The position numbers and the translations under genes were made by a program. Below are positions 35,096-43,393 of a stretch of 64,000 nt of DNA, in pieces. Source of the DNA: UBA5972 sp002430125 (lineage in GTDB: Bacteria; Pseudomonadota; Alphaproteobacteria; Rhodobacterales; Rhodobacteraceae); contig CALBIC010000073.1 in the NCBI GenBank assembly GCA_937892915.1, forward strand, positions 1 through 64,000. The letters are read 5' to 3'. Position 1 is the stretch's first letter; each line of letters opens with the position of its first letter. Under the pieces are notes generated by a model. It ran no database searches. It was given only the letters and a program-made list of their open reading frames with translations, and had not been told where the DNA came from.

Positions 35096-35527
35096 GCGAA
35101 CGTATCAAGGGTGTTCGGCACGCGATGGGCGATGCTGGCTTAACGATTATTTACGACCAATCAATTGAAACGGATTATTCGTTAAAAAGCGGTGCCGAGG
35201 CTTTTGAGACGTTGTTTGGGGCTATTAGCAAACCGACTGCAATCATTTGCGGCAATGACGTACTGGCTGTTGGTGCTATATCCAAGGCGCTTGATATGGG
35301 GCTTTCCGTGCCACGCGATATCTCGATCGTGGGATTTGATAATATCGAACTTGCGCAGGTATCTGGACATTGAACTGAATCCACGATCCGTTTCCGCAAC
35401 CGTTGAACCGGCGGATGCCCGCCTGAGCGTCGAAAAGATCGCTTGGGCTAAGGCCGCACAGGAATTGGTTAAAGCGCTGGTTACTAAGGCGGAAATCACC
35501 GGAGTGGACATGGCGCAACCGTCCTAG
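35095..35527 (+). pseudogene. Remnant of a LacI-family transcriptional regulator
   Basis: The frame from 35098 reads ERIKGVRHAMGDAGLTIIYD and continues through FGAISKPTAIICGNDVLAVG to the diagnostic DISIVGFDNIELAQV, then stops at 35373. This is the effector-binding part of a LacI regulator; the helix-turn-helix and about 170 N-terminal residues are missing, and the C-terminal 50 residues are too. A different frame then runs to a TAG at 35525-35527 with no LacI similarity; its origin is unknown. The fragment abuts the alcohol dehydrogenase remnant back to back. Confidence 0.78.
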
Positions 35528-35657
35528 GCTGACAGGCTAAGATCGAAAGTTACTATGGCTATTTTGTCCGCGCCTAGCTAAGAAAGTCCTGAAATTGAGG
35601 GAGATTTCGGCAGGCAACGCCCTTTGCCGCCAACCTTATGCAGCGGAAGTGACTGAT

Positions 35658-36269
35658 TTGGCCAACCACCTATACCAAAATGATTTGCCCGACGGACTGG
35701 ACCTTGGCCCGGTTGTGGCGATTGATTGTGAAACCATGGGCTTGAACCCGCATCGCGACCGTTTGTGCCTTGTGCAACTGTCCTCGGGCGATGGTGACGC
35801 GCATCTGGTACAAATTTCACAGGGTCAGACCGAAGCGCCAAATCTTACCCACATGCTGGCGGACCCGAATGTTTTGAAGCTGTTTCATTTTGGCCGGTTT
35901 GATATTGCCGTTTTGCTTCACCGTTTTGGTGTGCTGACCTGCCCGGTTTATTGCACCAAAATCGCAGCCAAGCTGGTGCGGACGTTTACGGACCGGCATG
36001 GCCTGAAATACCTGCTACAGGAAATGCTGAACACCGACATTTCCAAACAACAGCAAAGCTCGGATTGGGGTGCTGAAACGCTGACCAAAGCCCAGCTAAG
36101 TTATGCAGCCTCGGATGTTTTGTACTTACACAAACTGAAGTCCGCGCTTGACGAAATTCTGGTTCGGGAAAACCGGATGGAAACGGCGCAGGCCTGTTAC
36201 GATTTCTTGCCGTATCGGGCCAAGCTTGATCTGGCCGGTTGGCCCGAAATCGACATATTTGCCCATTAA
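35658..36269 (+). CDS. rnd: Ribonuclease D-type 3'-5' exonuclease
   Basis: A 203-residue DEDD exonuclease consisting of the nuclease domain only, without the C-terminal HRDC domains of E. coli RNase D, which is usual for the short alphaproteobacterial form. The Exo motifs are AIDCETMGL, HFGRFDIAVL and YAASDVLYL. TTG at 35658 (CGGAAGTGA upstream) gives the usual LANHLY beginning; GTG at 35649 is an alternative. It is 9 bases before kdsD and heads the lpt-rpoN run. Confidence 0.9.
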   Translation: MANHLYQNDLPDGLDLGPVVAIDCETMGLNPHRDRLCLVQLSSGDGDAHLVQISQGQTEAPNLTHMLADPNVLKLFHFGRFDIAVLLHRFGVLTCPVYCTKIAAKLVRTFTDRHGLKYLLQEMLNTDISKQQQSSDWGAETLTKAQLSYAASDVLYLHKLKSALDEILVRENRMETAQACYDFLPYRAKLDLAGWPEIDIFAH

Positions 36270-36278
36270 AGGCGCTGC

Positions 36279-37244
36279 ATGATTGATCCTGCCACAAAAC
36301 AGCATTGGATAAAGGCCGGTCAGCGCGTCGTCGCACGAGAGGCCGAAGCTTTGACAATGCTTGGCAATAGCCTTGACGGCCCGTTTGCGGATGCGATTGA
36401 GGTGCTTTTGGCTGTGAAGGGCCGGGTTATTGTCAGCGGCATGGGAAAATCCGGGCATGTTGCACGCAAAATCGCGGCGACATTTGCCTCGACCGGCACG
36501 CCCGCGCATTTTGTCCACCCAGCCGAAGCCAGCCACGGCGATCTGGGTATGGTGGCCGAGGGCGACGCGGTTCTATTGCTGTCTAACTCGGGCGAAACAC
36601 CCGAATTGGCTGATATTATCGCCCATACCAAACGTTTTGGCATTCCGTTGATCGGGGTCGCCGGGCGGGCGGGTAGCACGCTTTTGAATCAGGCAGATGT
36701 ATCGATCGTGTTGCCTCCTGCCGAAGAAGCTTGTGATCAGGGGATCGTGCCCACAACCTCGACAACTATGGCACTGGCGCTGGGTGATGCGCTGGCCATT
36801 GCCTTGATGGAACACCGCCAGTTTACGCCCGAAAATTTCCGCGAGTTTCATCCCGGCGGCAAGCTGGGTGCGCGCTTGGCGCTGGTGCGCGACCTGATGC
36901 ATACGGGCGACGCAGTGCCTTTGATTGCGCCAGATACCGGCATGGGTGATGCTCTGATTTCAATCACTCAAAAAGGCTTTGGTGTGGCGGGCGTGGTTCA
37001 AGGCAATCGACTGATCGGAGTTATTACTGACGGTGATCTGCGGCGTCATATGCAAGGCCTTCTGGAAATGACTGCCGCCCAAGTGATGACCAAAAATCCG
37101 CGCATGGCGCCGTCGGGCATTCTGGCAGAAGAGGCGTTGGCGATTATGAACGACCGCAAGATCACGACGTTGTTTGTCAGCGAGAATGACGCCGTCATAG
37201 GCATTCTACACATTCACGATTGCCTTCGGGCCGGGCTAGGCTGA
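36279..37244 (+). CDS. kdsD: Arabinose-5-phosphate isomerase (KpsF/GutQ family)
   Basis: Converts ribulose 5-phosphate to arabinose 5-phosphate, the first committed step to Kdo. The 321-residue protein has an N-terminal SIS sugar-isomerase domain (GRVIVSGMGKSGHVARKIAAT, HPAEASHGDLGM, LLSNSGETPE) and two C-terminal CBS domains ending in LFVSENDAVIGILHIHDCL. It is followed directly (no gap) by lptC. Kdo assembly continues with kdsB at 45.7 kb and waaA at 15 kb. Confidence 0.95.
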   Translation: MIDPATKQHWIKAGQRVVAREAEALTMLGNSLDGPFADAIEVLLAVKGRVIVSGMGKSGHVARKIAATFASTGTPAHFVHPAEASHGDLGMVAEGDAVLLLSNSGETPELADIIAHTKRFGIPLIGVAGRAGSTLLNQADVSIVLPPAEEACDQGIVPTTSTTMALALGDALAIALMEHRQFTPENFREFHPGGKLGARLALVRDLMHTGDAVPLIAPDTGMGDALISITQKGFGVAGVVQGNRLIGVITDGDLRRHMQGLLEMTAAQVMTKNPRMAPSGILAEEALAIMNDRKITTLFVSENDAVIGILHIHDCLRAGLG

Positions 37245-37865
37245 ATGGCCACGCAGTTCAGCAATGTTTACTCACGGTTTATTGGATGGGCCAAAATTAT
37301 TCTACCGCTTATGGGTCTGGCCATTCTTTCGTCGTTGTTTCTGTTTTCAAAATCATACGTGCCACAAACAGGTGCCGAATTGTTCGACGGCAACATTGAA
37401 GACTTTGCCAGCACTGAACGCATAACCGGGCCGCGCTTTGCCGGCATGAGCGCATCAGGGGTGGCGATCCAGCTTTCGGCAGCCGAAGCACACCCAAGAG
37501 CCGACAGTGCAGGTGCTTTTGATGCAACAGTATTGGTGGCGGATGTTGAATTTCCAAATGGTGAGAAACTGAATATCATTGCGGAATATGGGTATATTGA
37601 CAGCGGCACAATGTCGGCAGCCTTGGCGGGTGGAATCGAGCTGAAAACATCGAACGGATACACGGCTAAAACTGCCGGAATGACGTTTGCCTTGGACCGT
37701 CTTGATATCCGTAGCATAGGTTCGATTACATCGTCCGGACCACTCGGTGAAATCTCGGCTGGCGAAATGGTTTTGGCGCTGGAGAAATCGGAAACTGGTG
37801 ACGTTACGCAGGGTTATGTTCTTATGTTCAAAAACGGCGTAAAGCTGGTATACAGTCCGAAGTAA
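37245..37865 (+). CDS. lptC: LPS export protein LptC
   Basis: Inner-membrane-anchored periplasmic component that receives lipopolysaccharide from LptB2FG. The 206-residue product has one N-terminal membrane helix (WAKIILPLMGLAILSSLFLF) and a periplasmic LptC/LptA-like beta-jellyroll. The ATG starts 1 base after the kdsD stop codon. Its sequence is divergent, as usual for LptC, and the call is strengthened by position between kdsD and lptA. Confidence 0.9.
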   Translation: MATQFSNVYSRFIGWAKIILPLMGLAILSSLFLFSKSYVPQTGAELFDGNIEDFASTERITGPRFAGMSASGVAIQLSAAEAHPRADSAGAFDATVLVADVEFPNGEKLNIIAEYGYIDSGTMSAALAGGIELKTSNGYTAKTAGMTFALDRLDIRSIGSITSSGPLGEISAGEMVLALEKSETGDVTQGYVLMFKNGVKLVYSPK

Positions 37866-37885
37866 CTAGGTGTAGGCAGACACTC

Positions 37886-38398
37886 ATGCGCGTTTCATTT
37901 AAAATATTGGCAATCCTGGTGGTGCTGTGTTTTGGCTGGGCACCCAGCCTGTTAGCGCAAAAAGTCAGTGTTCCTTTTGGTAGCGTGCAACACGACACCA
38001 AGCAGCCAGTAGAAATCGTTTCTGACAGTTTCACGATCAGCCAAAGCCGGGGTTCCGCCGCATTTGTCGGCAATGTCGTTGTCAGCCAGGGGGATCTTCG
38101 GATATCTGCCGGAAAAATCAGCGTTGAATACACTCAGAAAGACGGCAAGCCCACAGGAGATATCGGCCGCTTGATTGCGTCGGGCAGCGTGACGCTGGTC
38201 AGTGGCACGGAAGCCGCTGAAGCTCAGACCGCCACCTATTCAATCACCGAAGGATTGATTATCATGGAAGGCAATGTCCTGCTGACCCAAGGTGAAAACG
38301 CCCTTTCAGGCCAGATAATAACAATTGATCTTAAGGACGGTTCAGCCAAGGTCGAGGGTCGGGTTAAGACCATCTTTAATACCGGTGTATCGCAGTGA
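37886..38398 (+). CDS. lptA: LPS transport periplasmic protein LptA
   Basis: Bridges the periplasm as the beta-jellyroll filament carrying lipopolysaccharide. The 170-residue protein has a Sec signal (MRVSFKILAILVVLCFGWAP, cleavage after LLA) and OstA-type features: QPVEIVSDSFTISQS, AAFVGNVVVSQGDLRI and GNVLLTQGENALSGQ. The stop overlaps the lptB GTG by 3 bases, so lptA and lptB are coupled. Confidence 0.93.
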   Translation: MRVSFKILAILVVLCFGWAPSLLAQKVSVPFGSVQHDTKQPVEIVSDSFTISQSRGSAAFVGNVVVSQGDLRISAGKISVEYTQKDGKPTGDIGRLIASGSVTLVSGTEAAEAQTATYSITEGLIIMEGNVLLTQGENALSGQIITIDLKDGSAKVEGRVKTIFNTGVSQ

Positions 38399-39156
38399 AT
38401 GCCGCGTCGGCCTTAAAACTTGCAGAAAGCAGCGGCGGCCTAAAGGTCGTGAACCTCGGCAAAAGCTATAAGCGACGCCGGGTGATTCATGACGTTTCGA
38501 TGGAATTGAACCGGGGCGAAGTGGTTGCTTTGTTGGGGCCAAACGGGGCCGGCAAAACCACCTGTTTTTACGCAGTCGCCGGGCTGATTACGCCGGAAAC
38601 CGGAAACGTTTTTCTGGATGGCCGCGATGTTACTTTGCTGCCAATGTATCGAAGGGCGCGTCTTGGTATCGGGTATTTGCCACAAGAAGCGTCGATCTTT
38701 CGCGGCCTTTCTGTTGAAGACAACATCACAGCAATTCTTGAGCATTGGGTTCCTGACCGCAAAAAACGTCACGAGCGTCTTGAAGAGCTGTTGGGCGAGT
38801 TTTCAATTGAACATCTACGGCGCGCCTCGGCGATGTCACTTTCGGGCGGTGAGCGCCGCAGGGTCGAGATTGCCCGATGCCTTGCCAGTGATCCGAAATA
38901 TGTGCTGCTGGATGAACCATTTGCCGGGGTTGACCCGATTGCAGTCGCTGATATCCGGCGGTTGGTGTCTCAGTTAAAAGACCGTGGGATCGGTGTTCTG
39001 ATTACCGACCACAACGTGCGTGAAACGCTTGGGATCGTTGACCGGGCCTATATCCTGCACGAAGGCCGGGTTTTGATGAGCGGCACTGCCGATCAGGTTG
39101 TGAAAGATGAAAATGTCCGGCGTGTGTATTTGGGTCAGAATTTCCGAATTCAGTGA
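38395..39156 (+). CDS. lptB: LPS export ABC transporter ATPase LptB
   Basis: Cytoplasmic ATPase powering the Lpt machine. The 253-residue protein has Walker A GPNGAGKTT, the Q-loop LPQEASIFRGLSVEDNI, signature LSGGERRRVEIARCLA and Walker B YVLLDEPFAGVDPI, followed by the H-loop DHNVRET. The start is GTG inside the lptA stop. The lptFG permease genes are not in this window. Confidence 0.97.
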   Translation: MNAASALKLAESSGGLKVVNLGKSYKRRRVIHDVSMELNRGEVVALLGPNGAGKTTCFYAVAGLITPETGNVFLDGRDVTLLPMYRRARLGIGYLPQEASIFRGLSVEDNITAILEHWVPDRKKRHERLEELLGEFSIEHLRRASAMSLSGGERRRVEIARCLASDPKYVLLDEPFAGVDPIAVADIRRLVSQLKDRGIGVLITDHNVRETLGIVDRAYILHEGRVLMSGTADQVVKDENVRRVYLGQNFRIQ

Positions 39157-39177
39157 TCTCGCAAACAGGAGGGCTTG

Positions 39178-40467
39178 ATGCCGCTAAAACCCGGCCTGAA
39201 AGTCAAGCAAACGCAACGGCTAATTCTGACGCCAGCCATGCGCCAGTCAATCAAAATCCTGCAAATGTCAGCCTTGGACCTTTCGGATCTGATCCAGCGC
39301 GAACTTGATGAAAACCCCCTGCTGACGGCGGAACCAAATTATTCACAAGGCGAAAAGGCCGACTTACAGATCGCGCTGGACACGATTCCAAACCATCAAT
39401 CGCTCGCCGAAACTCTGCACAGTCAGATCGGGCTTATGGCAGCACCTGAAAAAACCAAAGCAATTGCATATTATCTTGCGGGAAACCTTACAGATGACGG
39501 CTATTTGATCGAAAATCTGGACGACCTGGCCTCAAATTTTTCCATCACATATAACCAAGCCGAAACAGCACTTGGCCTTTTGCAAGCTTGTGATCCGTGT
39601 GGAATCGGTGCCCGTGATTTACCCGAATGTCTTGGTTTGCAGATGGCCGCAATTGGCGAGACAGCGGAAAACCGTGCAATTGTGCTGGAACACTTACATT
39701 TGTTTTCCCAAACCGACATGTCTGCGCTTTCGCGCAAAACCGGGCGATCCAAGCGGGAATTACAACGCCTGAAGGCAGTTCTTACGAACTTGAACCCGAC
39801 ACCTGGCCGCCAACACAAGCCCGAGGCCAATCACGCGCTTGTCGCGGACATACTAGTCTCTGAGAACGCGTCCGGGTTCAGCATCGAGAGCAACAACTCG
39901 ACGACCCCTTCGCTGACGGTTGACACAAGTTCGCTGACTGCCTTGCGTTCAAAAGATCAAGACGCGATCGATTTTCTGAACTTGCACAAGCTTCGCGCAA
40001 ACAACCTGATTCGCGCGATCGAAGCCAGGTCCACAATGTTGATACGGATCGTTAAGACGATTGTGGCGCGACAACACAGGTTCTTTACCGACGGTCACGC
40101 CTATCTGATTCCAATGACACAAGCGAACCTGGCGGCTGACCTTGCGGTGCATCCTTCGACAGTGGCGCGCGCATTAACGAACAAGTCGCTGGCCTGTTCC
40201 TCTGGTGCCTTTCCGCTTTCGTTTTTTTTCACCAGCGGGATCAATTCGGTAGACGGAAAAAGCACTTTATCTGCTTATGTTGTTCAACAGAAAATTCGTA
40301 AAATCATCGCGACCGAAACCGCGCGTGATGTTCTGTCTGATCTGATGATTACTACACTTTTGCGCAATTCTGGTGTTGACATAACACGGCGGACTGTAGC
40401 CAAATACAGACAATGTCTGAAAGTTTCGTCTTCAGCCCAACGTCGCAAATCAAAGAGGTTTCTTTGA
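39178..40467 (+). CDS. rpoN: RNA polymerase sigma-54 factor
   Basis: Sigma factor that reads -24/-12 promoters and needs an AAA+ activator. Region I is typical (QRLILTPAMRQSIKILQMS, then LIQRELDENPLL). The core-binding region follows, and the RpoN box near the C-terminus reads RRTVAKYRQ. At 429 residues it is somewhat shorter than enteric RpoN, mainly in the acidic region II, as common in the group. ATG at 39178 is favoured by AGGAGGG 5 bases upstream. The lptB-rpoN-hpf-ptsN order is widely conserved. Confidence 0.96.
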   Translation: MPLKPGLKVKQTQRLILTPAMRQSIKILQMSALDLSDLIQRELDENPLLTAEPNYSQGEKADLQIALDTIPNHQSLAETLHSQIGLMAAPEKTKAIAYYLAGNLTDDGYLIENLDDLASNFSITYNQAETALGLLQACDPCGIGARDLPECLGLQMAAIGETAENRAIVLEHLHLFSQTDMSALSRKTGRSKRELQRLKAVLTNLNPTPGRQHKPEANHALVADILVSENASGFSIESNNSTTPSLTVDTSSLTALRSKDQDAIDFLNLHKLRANNLIRAIEARSTMLIRIVKTIVARQHRFFTDGHAYLIPMTQANLAADLAVHPSTVARALTNKSLACSSGAFPLSFFFTSGINSVDGKSTLSAYVVQQKIRKIIATETARDVLSDLMITTLLRNSGVDITRRTVAKYRQCLKVSSSAQRRKSKRFL

Positions 40468-40580
40468 TTCCGGCGGACTTTATCATATTTTTAAACGGTC
40501 CAGTGTGGCGTGCTTTGACGGATTGATTTCAGGCAGATTTGGGTCAGCGGGACCCCACTAAAGAGCAAAAAGGAAAAATG

Positions 40581-41159
40581 ATGCAGTACCAAGTAAGCGG
40601 CAAGCACATCGATATTGGCGACGCTCTGCGGACGCATGTTGAAACTGAATTTGGCGAGGTGATCAAGAAATATGCACAACGACCAACCACTGCGAATGTA
40701 ATTTTTTCCAAAGACGCGGCCGAATTTGTTTGCGAGGCAACCATCCATCTTTCAACTGGCATGACATCGCAGGCTAAGGCACATGCCTTCGATATTTATG
40801 AATCTTTTGACAAGTGCGCTGAGAAAATTGAAAAGCAGATGCGCCGATACAAGCGCCGCTTGAAAGACCATCACAAGGATCGTGCATCTCCGATTGAATC
40901 ACTTGCCGGTTCGTCCTATATCCTCGCCGCGGCACATGCAGATTCGGAAGAAGCAGAGCCTGAAACGCTGCAGCCGATTATTGTTGCCGAAATGGAGACT
41001 AATATTATGTCTCTTTCGGTCGGTGAGGCGGTGATGCAGATGGAACTGGACGGAGCGCCTTTGTTGGTGTTCAGAAACGAACGAAATAAAGGGGTCAATG
41101 TGGTATACCGCCGTGAGGACGGCAATATCGGGTGGATAGACCCCACCAACGACACCTGA
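40581..41159 (+). CDS. hpf: Ribosome hibernation promoting factor, long form
   Basis: Binds and dimerises 70S ribosomes in stationary phase. The 192-residue length marks the long form with a C-terminal dimerisation domain (SVGEAVMQMELDGAPLLVFRN and GNIGWIDP). The N-terminal ribosome-binding domain begins MQYQVSGKHIDIGDALR and ends in a basic helix (KQMRRYKRRLKDHHKD). The second of two adjacent ATGs is chosen for its spacing from AAGGA. It sits between rpoN and ptsN. Confidence 0.95.
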   Translation: MQYQVSGKHIDIGDALRTHVETEFGEVIKKYAQRPTTANVIFSKDAAEFVCEATIHLSTGMTSQAKAHAFDIYESFDKCAEKIEKQMRRYKRRLKDHHKDRASPIESLAGSSYILAAAHADSEEAEPETLQPIIVAEMETNIMSLSVGEAVMQMELDGAPLLVFRNERNKGVNVVYRREDGNIGWIDPTNDT

Positions 41160-41180
41160 GTCGTAGATCGAAACACGCTG

Positions 41181-41209
41181 CCGGGTCCAGTAACGCTTGC
41201 TGGACCCGG
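41181..41209 (+). terminator. Stem-loop between hpf and ptsN
   Basis: A perfect 10-bp stem CCGGGTCCAG/CTGGACCCGG with a 9-base loop, 22 bases after the hpf stop and 24 before ptsN. There is no T-tail, so it may attenuate transcription or protect the upstream mRNA end rather than fully terminate. Confidence 0.6.
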
Positions 41210-41232
41210 TTGCGATATAGCTAAGAGTTAAA

Positions 41233-41697
41233 ATGCAACTATCAGATATCCTCCGCCCCAAGGCGGTAAAATCTATTGGCAAGTCTGTGGGCAAAAAGCG
41301 TGTCTTACAGGAAATGTCGCAACTCGCTGCCGCGACTTATGGGCTGGACGAAAACATCGCCTTTGATGCGCTTCAGGAACGCGAAAGCCTGGGGCCAACC
41401 GGTGTTGGCGAAGGCGTCGCCATTCCGCATGCACGCGTTGAAGGTTTGGACAAAGTTGTTGGTGTTTTCTATCGAATGGAAAAGCCGATTGATTACGATT
41501 CAGTTGACCGCCATCAGGTTGATCTGATTTTCGCCCTTTTCGCGCCGATTGATTCTGGCGTTGATCACCTTAAAGCACTTGCTCTGGTTTCAAGATCGCT
41601 GCGTGATCCGTCTGTGCGCGCCAAGTTGCGGTCAAATCAGGATGAAACTGCATTATTTGCAATATTAACCGAGATAGCCACACCAAAAGCCGCTTGA
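41233..41697 (+). CDS. ptsN: Nitrogen-regulatory phosphotransferase protein EIIA(Ntr)
   Basis: A 154-residue PTS EIIA domain of the fructose/mannitol type acting in a regulatory phosphorelay with PtsP and NPr, affecting nitrogen and potassium balance and envelope functions. The phospho-accepting His66 lies in GVAIPHARVEG. The gene order rpoN-hpf-ptsN is the standard context. No transport domains are attached. Confidence 0.95.
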   Translation: MQLSDILRPKAVKSIGKSVGKKRVLQEMSQLAAATYGLDENIAFDALQERESLGPTGVGEGVAIPHARVEGLDKVVGVFYRMEKPIDYDSVDRHQVDLIFALFAPIDSGVDHLKALALVSRSLRDPSVRAKLRSNQDETALFAILTEIATPKAA

Positions 41698-41698
41698 T

Positions 41699-42127
41699 TT
41701 AGGCCGGACTACGCCACGTTGAGAACCCAAAGTTGATGTAGTCGCGCATATAAATATCGCGAACCCGGTCTTCTATTTCTTCATCATAGATTGCGGACAA
41801 AGCGAACAAATGTTGCGCCCCGGACTGCGCTGGGACTGGAACGCTGGGCAGGCCCAACAGATTTTCCAGGTGGGCAAACGATTGCCCAATAGTGTCTTCG
41901 TGCACGATGTGCGTCGCAAGCGACACACTGCTTGCACCCTCCAACACTGCCGTTTGGCTGGCCCATGCCGGGTTTATCCTCATCCCGGTCTGTTCGGACA
42001 GATTGGCTTTCAAAAACTTAAGGAAAGCCAGAAAAGCCGACTTGTGGGCTTTTTGATCATACCCCTGCCGAAGTTTCCCGTCTTCGGGAACCACAACCCC
42101 GTAATCTCGACGGATCGCGTCGCGCAC
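41699..42127 (-). pseudogene. 3' part of a sulfotransferase-like gene
   Basis: A frame of about 142 residues beginning VRDAIRRDYGVVV and ending DEEIEDRVRDIYMRDYINFG, a pattern I associate with the C-terminus of marine sulfotransferase-family proteins. The 3'-phosphoadenosine 5'-phosphosulfate binding site at the N-terminus is absent. The frame extends upstream to about 42145 and runs into the beginning of a glycosyltransferase in another frame. The family call is moderate; the truncation is clear because no start with a ribosome site precedes it. Confidence 0.6.
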
Positions 42128-42128
42128 T

Positions 42129-42377
42129 TCATTCTGACCGCCTGTCGACGATCAGGAAATGCTGAACGCCGAGAGAACGATAATAGGCGAGGAAATAGGG
42201 AAGCCGATCGATTTCATTGCGGATGGTGGAAAAGACCAGAATATCGTGATCGATGATCTTTGCGGTTTGATCCGTATGACTGATTAATTGACGGCGTTTT
42301 CTGAGGGCGCGAAACAGAAACCGGCGGCGCTTTAAACGCATCCGATAAGCTGTCCATAGGTCAGAAACTAAGCCCAT
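42129..42377 (-). pseudogene. 5' part of a glycosyltransferase family 2-like gene
   Basis: An 82-residue frame: a basic N-terminal region, then HDILVFSTIRNEIDRLPYFL and YYRSLGVQHFLIVD, the first strand and donor-site start of family-2-like glycosyltransferases. The family would continue with DNGS-x-DG, but after the VD codons (GTC GAC) the frame becomes RRSE and stops. The following DNA belongs to a sulfotransferase-like gene in another frame. It lies 8 bases after galE in the same direction. Confidence 0.7.
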
Positions 42378-42385
42378 ACGCCCGT

Positions 42386-43393
42386 CTATTTTTCATATGT
42401 GCCGACCTGATGCCAACGCCAGGCATCGCCTATCATTTGAGGCAGGGTTGAACGATCCGGCCGCCATCCTAACTCGGCGCCAGCTCGAGTGCTGCCGCTG
42501 ACAAGCTTGGTACAATCCCCAGCTCGACGCGCGCCTTCTTTATGCGGCACGGTTACACCGGTAACTTCGGACGTTATGTCGATGACTTCGCGAACGGAAA
42601 AACCACGACCCGTACCCAGATTAAACGCCCGGCTTTCGCGTCCGGATTTAAGCCAGTCCAAACCTTTAAGATGTGCGTCTATCAAATCGATAACATGCAC
42701 ATAATCGCGAATGCAGGTGCCATCGTTTGTATCATAATCAGTGCCAAAAATCGTCAGCGGTCCGCGTTGTCCAAGCACCGCCATAACCGCCAGCGGGATA
42801 AGATGAGTTTCCAGCCGATGAAACTCGCCGATTTCGCCGTCAGGGTCAGCACCTGCAACATTGAAATAGCGAAAGATTACGCTGGTCAGGCCATAGCTTT
42901 CACCAAAGTTTGCCAGCATGTTTTCAATCGCCAGCTTTGAAGCACCATAGGAATTTATCGGCTGCTGCGGTGTGCTTTCATCAAGCACACCGTTATCTTG
43001 TTTGCCGTAGGTGGCACAGGTCGAAGAAAACACGATCTTCAGGCAATTTGCGGCAACCATCGCCTGGATCAGGTTTAACGATCCAACAGCGTTATTGCGC
43101 CAATAAAGCCCGGGTTCACGCACACTTTGGCCGACATCAGACAGCGCCCCAAAATGCAGAACTGCAATCGGTTGGTGCTTGGTAAAAACCTCATCCAACC
43201 TCGACCTGTCATTCAGATCGCCAATCTCCAGAGGGCCAAATTTAACGGCGTCTGCCCAGCCGGTGGAAAGGTTGTCATAGGTTACCGGCAAATACCCAGA
43301 GGCCTTTAGCGCCTTACAGGCGTGCGAGCCGATATATCCTGCGCCACCCGTTACAAGTACGGTTTGGATATGATCCGAACTATTGCGCTGCAT
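42386..43393 (-). CDS. galE: UDP-glucose 4-epimerase
   Basis: Interconverts UDP-glucose and UDP-galactose for surface polysaccharides. The 335-residue SDR-fold epimerase has the NAD motif VTGGAGYIGSHACKAL, the catalytic SSTCATYG and YGASKLAIE with Tyr and Lys, and IRDYVHVIDLIDAH. The start at 43393 overlaps galU by 14 bases; a TTG at 43408 is another possibility. It is co-transcribed with galU, a logical pairing since GalU supplies UDP-glucose. Confidence 0.94.
   Translation of the reverse strand: MQRNSSDHIQTVLVTGGAGYIGSHACKALKASGYLPVTYDNLSTGWADAVKFGPLEIGDLNDRSRLDEVFTKHQPIAVLHFGALSDVGQSVREPGLYWRNNAVGSLNLIQAMVAANCLKIVFSSTCATYGKQDNGVLDESTPQQPINSYGASKLAIENMLANFGESYGLTSVIFRYFNVAGADPDGEIGEFHRLETHLIPLAVMAVLGQRGPLTIFGTDYDTNDGTCIRDYVHVIDLIDAHLKGLDWLKSGRESRAFNLGTGRGFSVREVIDITSEVTGVTVPHKEGARRAGDCTKLVSGSTRAGAELGWRPDRSTLPQMIGDAWRWHQVGTYEK

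Noticed and set aside
40468..40580. Sigma-54 promoter between rpoN and hpf
   Set aside because: TGGCGTG followed by CTTTGA looks suggestive, but the spacing of GG and GC does not fit a -24/-12 promoter.
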